Positions 24,301-33,639 of a stretch of DNA of 36,275 nucleotides are shown here, piece after piece. This stretch comes from Desulfobacterales bacterium HSG2 (GTDB taxonomy: Bacteria; Desulfobacterota; Desulfobacteria; Desulfobacterales; 4be13), in the NCBI GenBank assembly GCA_030378035.1, contig JAUCGI010000041.1, positions 1 through 36,275 on the forward strand, in the 5' to 3' direction. Positions within the stretch are counted from its first letter, which is position 1. Each line of letters starts with the position of its first letter. The notes below the pieces were generated by a model. It saw nothing but the letters and a program-made list of their open reading frames with translations. It did no database searches and had not been told where the DNA came from. The position numbers and the translations under genes are program-made.

Positions 24301-27300
24301 GTAACGGCAGACAGCACCATCACTTCCGATACCCTGCTGGACGGGTTTACTGTTACCAGAGGTTCTGGTGGTGAATGGGGTTATGTCGGGGGCGGAGGAC
24401 TGTATAATGTTGGCGGCAGCCCTACGGTGAAGAATTGCACCTTTACAAAAAATAGTGGGGGAATGCTCAATGAGGGCGGAAACCTTGTTATAACAGGATG
24501 CACTTTTAGTGATAATGGACGCGGGCTATCCGCTCAAAATGCCACATTAAATGTAACGGATTGTATTTTCAGTGGTAACAAGGTTTATGCGGGTTATGAT
24601 AGCGACGGAGGAGGCGGAATACGCATAGAAGACAGCACCCTGACAATATCCGGCTGCACTTTCACCAAAAACACCGATTTTTCTGGCGGCGGGATATACA
24701 GTTGGAATAGCACATTAAATGTAACGGATTGTGTTTTCAGTAGTAATAATACTCTCTTTGCCTGTGAATATTGTGAATATGATGAATATGATGTAGTTTC
24801 TGCTGGTGGCGGAGGGATATATAGTGCTGGCGGAACTCTGACAATATCCGGCTGTACCTTCACCAATAATACCGTTCCCGGTAAGTCCGCAGGCGGCGGG
24901 ATACATTCCGGAGGTGGCGGATATGGAGAGGGAACTCCCTTGATAATGGACAACTGCGCCTTCACCGGAAACGCCGCAGGAATAGGCGGGGCCATCTATG
25001 GAGGCTACGAAGAATTACAAATAACAAACTGTACGTTCAGGGAAAACTCAGCTACAGGCGTTGATGAGTTTTTTGGACAGGGTGGCGGACTATGGGGCTT
25101 CGGAACCCTTACAAACTGCATTTTCAGCCATAACTCTGCCGAAAGCAGGGGCGGTGGGATGGAGGGCGGTGCAGACCTGACAAACTGCATTTTCACCTAT
25201 AACTCTGCCGGAGCTGGTGGCGGAATGTTCGACACAGGCTGGTCCACCGACCTGATGAACTGCACTTTCAACTATAATTCTGCTGAAAACGGGGGCGGAA
25301 TAGTGACCAGCGACAGGGCCAACCTGACGAACTGTACTTTTAGTAATAACACTGCTGATGAGTCTGGCGGTGGAATATACAACCGGTATGGGGATTACGA
25401 CGGAGACGGGGATCCTAAGCTGTTGTTGTATAACTGTACATTCACCGACAACACTGCCTTTGAGGGCGGTGGGATATTCCAAGACAACTATTACCCTGCT
25501 TTGGTTCTTAAAAACACCATCATCTCAGGCAATACCGGCGGAGATTATCCGGACATCGAGGGACCCGTTGCTTCGGAGGGCCACAACCTCATCGGCAACA
25601 TCGGCAATTACATTTTTGACACCAACACCACAGGCGACCAGTACGGCGACCCGATCAATACCACCACGCCAAATCCGGGAGCTGTTGAATCCGCCACAGC
25701 CATTGATCCGAGGCTCGAACCGCTGGCGGACAACGGCGGCCCCACACAAACTCATGCGCTGTTGCCGGACAGTCTTGCCATAAATGCCGGCGACAACACC
25801 GATGCCCCGGATACGGATCAAAGAGGCGAACCCCGTATTCTCAATGACATCATTGATATCGGTGCTTATGAATCTTCGCTCCGCCCCCTGACCCGGATTT
25901 CAGTTGCGCCCGGTGATATGCCGGATGAAAACGGATCCGTTTCCGGCACATTCATTCTCACCCGCAAGGGAGACATAAGCTCTTCCCTGAGTGTGAGTTA
26001 CACCCTAACTGGCACGGCCACCGGAGCGGATTACACCAATACAAGCGAGAATCCCGTCACTTTTGCGGCAGGTTCCGACACAGTTGCGATTACCCTTGAC
26101 ATCTTAAATGACAGCGAAGTCGAGGCGGGTGAGACCATCATTCTCACCATTGGCGACTCACCGGATTATGTGACCGGCGATTCTGCCTCAGCCACCCTGA
26201 CCATCAGTGACGACGTGACCGTATTTTACGCAGAATCCGGCGGAACCGGAACCGGCAGGGCATGGAATGACACGGCTGAATTGCAGGCCATCCTGAAAAA
26301 CGGCATTTTGAACAGCGGAGATGAGATATGGGTAAAAGCCGGAACATACCATCCCACAACTGACGACGACCGCTCGGCAACCTTCCAACTTCTCAACGGT
26401 GTGAAGATTTACGGCGGTTTTGCAGAATTCACCGAGTCAACCGTTCTCACGGACAGAGACCCGGAAACCCATGTCACTCTCCTGACCGGCGATATTGGCA
26501 TACCAGATGACAATATCGACAACAGTTATGAAGTGATCACAACAGACAACACCATAACCCCCGACACGGTTTTGGACGGTTTCATTGTCACCGGAGGATA
26601 TCCGGATGAGGGTAGCGGTGCCGGAAACGGCAGCGGAATGTTCAACAACGGAGGCAGTCCCACCGTCAGAAACTGCATCTTCACCCTCAACCGGACCGGT
26701 GTTTATAACCAGGATGCTGATCCGAACCTTACGAACTGCACGTTTGACAACAATTTCGGAGGCGTGGCGAATTTGAGCAGCAGCCCGGATATAAGCGACT
26801 GCGTTTTCAATAATAACAGGCAGCTCGGAGGAATCTACAACCATAACAGCAGTCCCGCAGTGACCGGATGCAGCTTCACCGACAATGCTGCCATGTCCGG
26901 GGGCGGAATGCATAACAATAACAGCAGTCCCATCGTGAGCGATTGCGAGTTCACCGGAAATGCTGCCGTGACTTATGACGGGGATGGCGGACACGGGGGC
27001 GGAATCTTCAATTCCGGAGGTGAGCCTCGTGTGACCAACTGCGTTTTCACGAACAACATCGCGGAATATAGCGGCGGCGGAATTTTTAATACCAACGCTG
27101 ATCCGAGTGTGACAGACTGCGTTTTCACAAACAACACCGCGGAATACAGCGGCGGCGGAATGTTCAGTGAGAGCAGCAATCTGACCCTTGCAGACTCCCA
27201 GTTTGAAAGCAACATGGCTCATGCTGGCGCGCCTGAAGGTTCCGGAGGTGGCGGCGGAATGTACAACAGCGACGGCAGTGCGGAAATCATTCGGTGCAGA

Positions 27301-30300
27301 TTCATAAGAAACAGCGTCACCAGCGACGGTAGCGACGTTGGCGGGGGAATGTACAACCTCTCCGGCAATCTCACCCTGACCGGGTGCGAATTCACCGAAA
27401 ACACTGTCATCAGCGAGAACGGAACAGCCTCAGGCGGAGGAATCTTCAACAGCAACGAGGTAACTCCCGCGATCTCCGACACCAGCTTTACCAGGAACAC
27501 TGCCAAAAATGGCGGCGGAATCTTCAACCTCAGCAGCAGCCTGACGCTCACCAACTGTCAGTTCATCGAAAACAGTGTCCAGCAGGATGAAGATAACGAG
27601 GATAGCGGAACGGGCGGCGGAATCTTCATCTCGTCAGGCAGCCCGGAAATAACCGACTGTCTCTTTAGTAAAAACACATCCGAGGCACGCGGCGGCGGAA
27701 TGTTCAACCTCACTACTTCTCCGGTGATAACTCGCTGTACTTTCAGTGAAAATTCCGCGGAAGAGTATGGCGGCGGAATGGCCAATAATAACAGCAGCCC
27801 GTCAGTTACTGACTGCACTTTTGACAACAACCGTGTTTCCGGCGAACATGCTTATGGCGGCGGAATGTCCAATGGAGCCAGCAGCAGTCCGATCGTGACA
27901 AACTGTACTTTTGATACCAACAAGGCTCTCGGAACTGTCGGTGCGGGCGGCGGCGGCATAGCAAACACTGACGACGAAAGCAATCCGACCGTGACAAACT
28001 GCACCTTCAGTCATAATGCTGCCGAGGGATGTTTTAATTCCAACGGCGGCGGCATTATCGGGAGCTTTGCCGCTATCATCAACTGTACGCTTACCGGCAA
28101 CACCGCGGGTCGGGCAGGCGGCGGAATCGCTACGACCGACACCGAGGGAATCATTAAAAATACCATTATTGCCGGGAATACCGGCGGAGACTCTCCTGAT
28201 ATTTCTCCTGTCGCGATCAACTCGGGAGGACACAACCTGATCGGCAATGTGGGGAATCAGGATTTTCATACCAATACACAAGGCGATCAGTACGGCGACC
28301 CGAACAACACCACCACGCCGAACCCCGGAGCCGTCGAACAGGCTACAGCCATCGATCCGAAACTCGGAGATTTGGCAGACAACGGCGGCCCCACAAAGAC
28401 CCATGCGCTGCTACCCGGCAGTCCCGCCACTGACGCGGGGGACAATGCGGATGCCCCGGATACGGATCAGCGAGGCATCACCCGGATTGTCAACGGCGTC
28501 ATTGATATCGGCGCGGTTGAGGATGCTTCGGCCCTGCCCTTTGTCTCTGTTGCTCCGGGAACTGCGCCTGATGAAACCGGGCCGGTCAGCGGCACATTCA
28601 TCCTCACCCGCACAGGAGACCTGACCCAGCCTCTGAGCGTGGCTTATGCCCTCACTGGCACGGCCACAGGAGATGACTACAGCAACCTGAGCGCCAATCC
28701 GATTGTTTTTGCCCCGGGCGCTGCCACAGCGGTCATTACCCTGAACATTCTGAGTGACGATGAAACTGACCCGGGCGAAACCGTTATTGCGACGCTTGCC
28801 GCAGGTTCGGATTATGTGACCGGCGATTCTTCCGCAGCCACGCTGACCATCATTGCCGATGTGTCCGTGTATTATGCGGAACCCGGTGCGGACGGAACCG
28901 GAAGCGCGTGGAATGACACGGCTGATCTGCGACACATTCTGAGTCGTCCCCTGAAAAGCGGCAATCAGATATGGCTGAGGTACGGAACTTACTATCCCAC
29001 GGATAACGGCGACCCTGCTGAAAGTTTCCGATTAGCTGACGGTGTGGAGATTTACGGCGGATTCAATGATTTTACCGCCTCGGCCACCCTGAGTGACAGA
29101 AATTCGGACTACTACAGGACTTATCTCAGCGGTGTTGTTCCCACATCGGGAGATACCACTCATTATGTTGTGACAGCAGACAGCAGCGTGACCGAAGCTG
29201 CCTTGCTGGACGGCGTTATCCTCATGGATTGGAGCATTTGCCCCATATTCCGTGATGGAGGCAATCCGACCGTGACCGGATGCTTCTTTAATATTCCTTC
29301 AGGATATAACGAAAAAGCATTCAGGGCTGTCAAGGATGCCTACGCAGCCGCGCAGATGTATTTCAGATATCACCTGTTTGATGAAATAGATATTGAAAAA
29401 CTGGGAGAATCCGGTTTTGTGTTGTCAGATGATCGTGTTCTCCTGACCGCATGGGGGAGTATCTCAGATCTTGAAATCACAGCCTATCATCCCTGCGGCA
29501 GTATCATGTATAACACGGACTGGACAGGGAGTATAACATGGGAGTTTACCGAACCTGCCGAAGATTGCGGAACGCTGCCTGAAAATCCTGATGTTGTCTC
29601 AGTCAGCCGGGTCGGTCCCGAGCGCACTGATGCCGCAAGCGTTGATTTTGAAGTGGTGTTCAGCACGGATGTCACGGGAGCGGATGCAGGAGATTTTGAG
29701 CTATCCCCCAGTGTTACCGGTGCGGCAATTACCGGCGTATCCGGCAACGGCCATATCTATACCGTATCAGTGAACACCGGAACAGGCGAGGGAACCCTGC
29801 AACTGAATTTTGCTGATGACGATTCCGTCATCAGTTCCTGCGGCGATCAGCCATTAGGAGGATCAGGAGAGGGTAACGGCGATTTTTCAGGACAATCCTG
29901 CATCATTGACAGAACCGTTCTGACAGCTTTGATCACGCCAGTCACGCCTGATCCGAGAACAGAGCCTGTCAGCGCCGTGACCATTGTTTTCAGCGAAGCG
30001 GTAAGCGGCTTTGACCTGTCAGACCTCAGCCTGACCCGGGACGGCGGGGAAAACCTGCTCACAGTTTCGGGATATCTTTCCACGAGTGATGATATTACCT
30101 GGACGCTGGATGGTCTTGAAGAACTGACTGGCACGGTCGGTGATTATGCGCTGACTCTGAGGGCTGACGGCTCTGACATTCAGGACAGCTTGTCCGAAAT
30201 GCTGGGTTCGGATGCTGGCATTACCTGGACCGTTACAACGGAGATACCTACAACTACGACAACTACCACGATTCCGTCAACCACAACGACAACCACGACG

Positions 30301-33300
30301 GTTCCGTCAGCCACAACGACAACCACAACGCTTCCGGGGGATAATCATCCGCCTGCTGATATCACGCTGAACAATGCGGCTGTGACAGAAAACCAGCCCT
30401 CCGGCACTGCTGTCGGCGTGTTTTCCGCTGCTGATCCTGATTCCGGCGACACTCACACATACTATCTTGTCACCAGCAGCTCCGGCATCGATAACAATTC
30501 CTTTTATATTGAGGGCACCACCCTCAAAACAAAGCAAACTTTCGATTATGAGGCCCAAAGCACTTACAGCATTTATGTCCGCTGCAACGACAATCACGGC
30601 GGGTACTGCTTTAAGACATTCACCATAAATATCGGCAATGTGAACGAGACCCCGACAAGTCTTGTCCTGAGCTACCGCTGGGTGGATGAGGAATCGCCGG
30701 TCGGAACAGAAGTGGGTGTGTTCACCACTTTCGGAGATCCGGATACGGGTAATACGCATACTTATACGCTGATCTCCGGGGAAGGCGATACAGATAACGG
30801 GCTGTTCACCATCGAAGGGAATATCCTTAAAACTGGGAATGTTTTTGACTATGAAACCGAGGAAAAGCATGTTTGCAATATTCGTGTCCGTACCTCGGAT
30901 CAGGGCGGTCTCAGCCATGAAAGCCAGCTTACCGTCACCATCAGTGATGTGAATGAAAGCCCTTCCGCGGAAGATCATGCCTTCTCTGCTGATGAGAACA
31001 GTGCCGACGGCACGGTCATCGGCACGGTGATTGCGGACGATCCTGAATCCGCGCCGCTGACCTTCGGCATAACGCAGGGTAACACGGACAATATTTTTGC
31101 CATTGACAGCACAGGGAAAATCAGCGTCCGTGACAGCAGCCGCCTGAATTATGAGGAGACTGCCACCTATGCGCTTGTCGTTCAGGTGTCGGACGGCAAA
31201 AACAGCATCTCCGCCGCAGTCACGGTAAACGTCAGAGACGTGAACGAGCCGCCTGTGGTGAGCGATCAGACGTTCTCATTCGCCGGAGTCATTACAAACG
31301 GCACGGCACTCGGCACGGTGCAGGCGGATGATGAGGATAATGATCCCCTGAGCTACAGCATCACCGAAGGCAACGCAGGCAATCTGTTTGCGATGAACAG
31401 CGGCACAGGAGAAATCACGCTCAGAGACAGCAGCCAGTTGGATTACGAAGATGCCGCCAGTTACCCGCTGACTGTTCAGATATCAGACGGAACAAACACA
31501 GCATCCGCCATAATCACAGTGGATATCATTGCGGCAACCTGCGATAATCCCACCACAGAATCTGTGAAAAGCGGCTCTTACGGTGTCCCGGCCACCTGGT
31601 CAAATGGCGTGCCGGATCAGAATGACGTGGTGCGGATTAATGAAGGGCACAGAATTTACGATGCTCCGGCCCTGATCGGAGTGAGAGGACTTTGCAATTA
31701 CGGCACGCTGGAAAGTTCGGCGGGCCGCCAACTGCATATCCGGGCGGACGACACAAGAGGCTTTATCCGCAACGAAGGCTCAGTCATCGGACATTCTCAC
31801 AGCCCGATATTTGATCCGCAGTATCCCACGCCCCAAGTCGCGGCAACACGGGGCGACATCGGAGAAAACGGAAGCAGCATCAGACTGAACGCAGGCATGG
31901 AATTTTACAACTCCGGCACTGTCCGGGCTGGTCACGGAGGCGCGGGCTATCTGACAGGCGGAAACGGGGGATCCGTGGAAGTATATGCGGACAAGATTAC
32001 CCATGCAAACGGAATCATTGCCGCAGGTGACGGCGGCGAGGCCAACGCCCATCAGCCCGAATGGGACGGAAAACCCGATGCCTATGAATACGGAAATGTG
32101 GATGTTTTCGGCGGTGAAGGAGGCAAGACGACGCTTCACGCTGGCAATTCGCTGACAACCACAAGTCCGGCCCATACCTCCAGCGGTCAGGGAGGCAATT
32201 CTTATGTGTGGTGCAGTTCCGAGGATTGCCAGTTGATCTGGGGAACATGGGAAGAGGACGGCAGATGGTGGACCGGCCGGTGTCAGTGTTTCGGCGGAAC
32301 ATCTGTGGCCGGCTCCAGCCCGGGACGGGGCGGTGATCTGATCATGCTGGCACCTGATCTCAGAGTGCTCTCTTCGGCCACCTCAGGAGAAGGACTGTAC
32401 TATGAGCCCGGATCAATCACAGCAGGCCCGGATACCCGTATCGAAGCCAAAGATGTCTTCATCTTCGGAGGCGACGACTGGGTGCTGAATCTGAACAGTC
32501 TGAGCGAGGGAGCGGTTTCGGCAGCCAATGATATTACTCTTTCTGTGGGGGATAACGGCGTAATTGATCTGAGAGAAAACTGGAAGAAAGTCTTCAAAGC
32601 CGGAGGTGAGGTGAGGATTTTCTCAGACAGTCTTCTGCTGGAAGACGGCGTTTCCGCAGAAGATGTGGCAGAGGCTGAGAAAGGCATCGAAACCGGCCCC
32701 GGCAGAATCCTTTACAAAGCTTCGCTGAACGCTCCTGTGCAGGTCAGCGGACAACCGGGTGCCGGGATCACTGTCGAACTGGTACTCGTCAATGCCGGGC
32801 CTGAGAAAGACACTTATGCGCTGAGTGTCGAAGATTCCGCCGGCTGGGACATCGGGGAACTGCCCTCTTCCGTGGAACTCGGAGGGCTTGAACAGAAGAA
32901 CCTGAGTCTGAACGTCACGCCGCCTTCCTCGGCCGGTGAGACTGCCCCCCTCACAATCCGGGCGGTTTCGCAGACCGATCCTGAGATGGTGGCGGAAATA
33001 AAGGTCAGTCTCTCCGTACAGTATCCGAAAAATTCGGAAGGATGCTATGTTGTCGCGCTGGAAGGCTCGCCTTTCCGGGGCGACGCTGTGATCATTCCGC
33101 TGAATCATGCGGCGGTACAGGAGTCTCCCGATGGTCAGGGCATCAGCATCGAAATCGGCAGTTGGGCTGAACACGAGGGTATCGAAGACGGAGACACAGC
33201 AGGTTTCGAGATTCACGGAACCGACAGTGCGGAACGGATTTACGGATCTCGTGCCAAAGATATGGTATATGGATACGGGGGCGATGACTATCTGGAAGGC

Positions 33301-33570
33301 GGAGACGGACCCGATGTTCTTGACGGAGGCCGGGGCCAGAACACGCTGATCCAGGAGAGCAGTGATCCGTCCGGGGACGAGGGACTCTCCGATCCTATTC
33401 CCGGTGATACGGATGGGAGCCGGACCGTTGATCTGCGTGACGCGATACTGACCCTGAGAGCCATGACAGGAATGATCCAGGAAGGGGTTCGTTATGATGC
33501 CGACGTAAACGATGATAAGAAAATCGGCATTCAGGAAGTGATATATATCCTGAAGGAAATTTCAGAATAA
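21340..33570 (+). CDS. Giant secreted multidomain surface protein (beta-helix, Calx-beta, pilin-like, cadherin, RTX-like, dockerin)
   Basis: A 4076-aa protein. AAGGAGG precedes the ATG, and residues 1-29 are a Sec signal peptide ending S-P-V-Y-A-A. Three complete modules start with F-Y-A-E-x-G-G-T-G at ~31, 867 and 1629. Each has a parallel beta-helix of N-C-T-F-S-x-N-T-A/G-G-G-M-x-N repeats, a choice-of-anchor-Q-like segment (D-x-G-D-N-T-D-A-P) and a Calx-beta domain (~758-864, 1520-1626, 2401-2508). A shortened fourth module starts at ~2511. Next come a pilin-like piece (~2660-2745), two Ig-like domains, a Thr/Pro linker (~2968-3001) and four cadherin-like repeats (~3003-3397). A G8/beta-helix-like region, a NEW3-like domain, RTX-like G-G-D-D-Y-L-E-G-G-D-G (~3965-3995) and a type I dockerin (4020-4076) finish it. 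Adhesion or matrix attachment is likely, probably through a cohesin partner; no autotransporter barrel or LPXTG is present. Confidence 0.93.
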   Translation: MMRYSKLICAFMVLAMALATTFTSPVYAAIFYAEPGGTGDGTAWNNTAELRVILASGSLNSGDQVWVKAGIYYPTDDNNPTKSFQLINGVEIYGGFSGFSASTVLADRDPETHFTALSGDIGARNVDRDNSFHVVTSDSSITASAVLDGLTITGGYSEAERWSEEDDRYWHDELAPGKGGGMFNGGGSPTLRNCNFVRNNAIGEWEDGGGGMFNDGGSPILTNCTFSNNATMIYEYDEGSGYYGYGRGGGMVNTNGSPTLTNCSFSNNTAGSDGGGMCNIDGNPTLTNCTFSNNTAGYDDGYDGGYGFGGGMANGGSPTLTNCTFTQNTAIGHESKGGGMSNGGSPTLTNCTFSNNTAEYGGGMSNAGNPTLTNCIFSGNIASHGCGRGGGMFNAYVTNLTISDCTFSGNIAGYQGGGMFNEYVSSLTISNCIFSYNLADYNGGGISNHDSSPTLINCKFIQNTVCAWDYENGGGGMANFRSSPTLMNCIFSENNVEARGGGILNSENSSPTITDCTFSGNSAYGGGGMFNGYDCNPVIINCTFSENTAGDEVNGMGYGGGMYNEANSPTITNCTFSGNTALSGGGMLNEYEGNPAIANCTFSNNSAEEGGGISNSESSPAVRNTIIANNSGGDYPDVLGNIISGGHNIIGSVGNQEFGSNNSGDQYGDPNSTTTPNTGSLESPTAIDPKLDLLYDNGGLTKTHTLQIGSPAIDAGDNTDAPATDQRGRSRIFNSLIDIGAVESDTDTSVPSSHLPLISVTPGEVPYENGEVSGTFTLIRTRNTDSALSVNYTLSGTATAGTDYTNTSANPITFASGVDTATITLSIPNDGQTDPNETIILTVAGSPDYVAATPEATLTIIDDLRVFYAEAGGTGTGKAWNDTAELRDILTSEMLKGGDEIWVKIGTYRPTDKLFLHDNGYPDYDENERLKTFNLLNGVKMYGGFSEFTASTTLVDRDPEKYKSILSGEFCIGPEDDFSWEQRSFHVVTADSTITSDTLLDGFTVTRGSGGEWGYVGGGGLYNVGGSPTVKNCTFTKNSGGMLNEGGNLVITGCTFSDNGRGLSAQNATLNVTDCIFSGNKVYAGYDSDGGGGIRIEDSTLTISGCTFTKNTDFSGGGIYSWNSTLNVTDCVFSSNNTLFACEYCEYDEYDVVSAGGGGIYSAGGTLTISGCTFTNNTVPGKSAGGGIHSGGGGYGEGTPLIMDNCAFTGNAAGIGGAIYGGYEELQITNCTFRENSATGVDEFFGQGGGLWGFGTLTNCIFSHNSAESRGGGMEGGADLTNCIFTYNSAGAGGGMFDTGWSTDLMNCTFNYNSAENGGGIVTSDRANLTNCTFSNNTADESGGGIYNRYGDYDGDGDPKLLLYNCTFTDNTAFEGGGIFQDNYYPALVLKNTIISGNTGGDYPDIEGPVASEGHNLIGNIGNYIFDTNTTGDQYGDPINTTTPNPGAVESATAIDPRLEPLADNGGPTQTHALLPDSLAINAGDNTDAPDTDQRGEPRILNDIIDIGAYESSLRPLTRISVAPGDMPDENGSVSGTFILTRKGDISSSLSVSYTLTGTATGADYTNTSENPVTFAAGSDTVAITLDILNDSEVEAGETIILTIGDSPDYVTGDSASATLTISDDVTVFYAESGGTGTGRAWNDTAELQAILKNGILNSGDEIWVKAGTYHPTTDDDRSATFQLLNGVKIYGGFAEFTESTVLTDRDPETHVTLLTGDIGIPDDNIDNSYEVITTDNTITPDTVLDGFIVTGGYPDEGSGAGNGSGMFNNGGSPTVRNCIFTLNRTGVYNQDADPNLTNCTFDNNFGGVANLSSSPDISDCVFNNNRQLGGIYNHNSSPAVTGCSFTDNAAMSGGGMHNNNSSPIVSDCEFTGNAAVTYDGDGGHGGGIFNSGGEPRVTNCVFTNNIAEYSGGGIFNTNADPSVTDCVFTNNTAEYSGGGMFSESSNLTLADSQFESNMAHAGAPEGSGGGGGMYNSDGSAEIIRCRFIRNSVTSDGSDVGGGMYNLSGNLTLTGCEFTENTVISENGTASGGGIFNSNEVTPAISDTSFTRNTAKNGGGIFNLSSSLTLTNCQFIENSVQQDEDNEDSGTGGGIFISSGSPEITDCLFSKNTSEARGGGMFNLTTSPVITRCTFSENSAEEYGGGMANNNSSPSVTDCTFDNNRVSGEHAYGGGMSNGASSSPIVTNCTFDTNKALGTVGAGGGGIANTDDESNPTVTNCTFSHNAAEGCFNSNGGGIIGSFAAIINCTLTGNTAGRAGGGIATTDTEGIIKNTIIAGNTGGDSPDISPVAINSGGHNLIGNVGNQDFHTNTQGDQYGDPNNTTTPNPGAVEQATAIDPKLGDLADNGGPTKTHALLPGSPATDAGDNADAPDTDQRGITRIVNGVIDIGAVEDASALPFVSVAPGTAPDETGPVSGTFILTRTGDLTQPLSVAYALTGTATGDDYSNLSANPIVFAPGAATAVITLNILSDDETDPGETVIATLAAGSDYVTGDSSAATLTIIADVSVYYAEPGADGTGSAWNDTADLRHILSRPLKSGNQIWLRYGTYYPTDNGDPAESFRLADGVEIYGGFNDFTASATLSDRNSDYYRTYLSGVVPTSGDTTHYVVTADSSVTEAALLDGVILMDWSICPIFRDGGNPTVTGCFFNIPSGYNEKAFRAVKDAYAAAQMYFRYHLFDEIDIEKLGESGFVLSDDRVLLTAWGSISDLEITAYHPCGSIMYNTDWTGSITWEFTEPAEDCGTLPENPDVVSVSRVGPERTDAASVDFEVVFSTDVTGADAGDFELSPSVTGAAITGVSGNGHIYTVSVNTGTGEGTLQLNFADDDSVISSCGDQPLGGSGEGNGDFSGQSCIIDRTVLTALITPVTPDPRTEPVSAVTIVFSEAVSGFDLSDLSLTRDGGENLLTVSGYLSTSDDITWTLDGLEELTGTVGDYALTLRADGSDIQDSLSEMLGSDAGITWTVTTEIPTTTTTTTIPSTTTTTTTVPSATTTTTTLPGDNHPPADITLNNAAVTENQPSGTAVGVFSAADPDSGDTHTYYLVTSSSGIDNNSFYIEGTTLKTKQTFDYEAQSTYSIYVRCNDNHGGYCFKTFTINIGNVNETPTSLVLSYRWVDEESPVGTEVGVFTTFGDPDTGNTHTYTLISGEGDTDNGLFTIEGNILKTGNVFDYETEEKHVCNIRVRTSDQGGLSHESQLTVTISDVNESPSAEDHAFSADENSADGTVIGTVIADDPESAPLTFGITQGNTDNIFAIDSTGKISVRDSSRLNYEETATYALVVQVSDGKNSISAAVTVNVRDVNEPPVVSDQTFSFAGVITNGTALGTVQADDEDNDPLSYSITEGNAGNLFAMNSGTGEITLRDSSQLDYEDAASYPLTVQISDGTNTASAIITVDIIAATCDNPTTESVKSGSYGVPATWSNGVPDQNDVVRINEGHRIYDAPALIGVRGLCNYGTLESSAGRQLHIRADDTRGFIRNEGSVIGHSHSPIFDPQYPTPQVAATRGDIGENGSSIRLNAGMEFYNSGTVRAGHGGAGYLTGGNGGSVEVYADKITHANGIIAAGDGGEANAHQPEWDGKPDAYEYGNVDVFGGEGGKTTLHAGNSLTTTSPAHTSSGQGGNSYVWCSSEDCQLIWGTWEEDGRWWTGRCQCFGGTSVAGSSPGRGGDLIMLAPDLRVLSSATSGEGLYYEPGSITAGPDTRIEAKDVFIFGGDDWVLNLNSLSEGAVSAANDITLSVGDNGVIDLRENWKKVFKAGGEVRIFSDSLLLEDGVSAEDVAEAEKGIETGPGRILYKASLNAPVQVSGQPGAGITVELVLVNAGPEKDTYALSVEDSAGWDIGELPSSVELGGLEQKNLSLNVTPPSSAGETAPLTIRAVSQTDPEMVAEIKVSLSVQYPKNSEGCYVVALEGSPFRGDAVIIPLNHAAVQESPDGQGISIEIGSWAEHEGIEDGDTAGFEIHGTDSAERIYGSRAKDMVYGYGGDDYLEGGDGPDVLDGGRGQNTLIQESSDPSGDEGLSDPIPGDTDGSRTVDLRDAILTLRAMTGMIQEGVRYDADVNDDKKIGIQEVIYILKEISE

Positions 33571-33580
33571 TTCTTCACAG

Positions 33581-33616
33581 GGAGCGCAAGGTTATTTTTG
33601 CTTTGCGCTCCTTTAA
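33581..33616 (+). terminator. Rho-independent terminator after the giant surface-protein gene
   Basis: GGAGCGCAA pairs with TTGCGCTCC around a 13-nt T-rich loop and is followed by TTTAATTT. It begins 10 bp after the stop codon and separates this transcript from larB. Confidence 0.8.
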
Positions 33617-33639
33617 TTTCGGGAGAGAAAAAATAAAGT

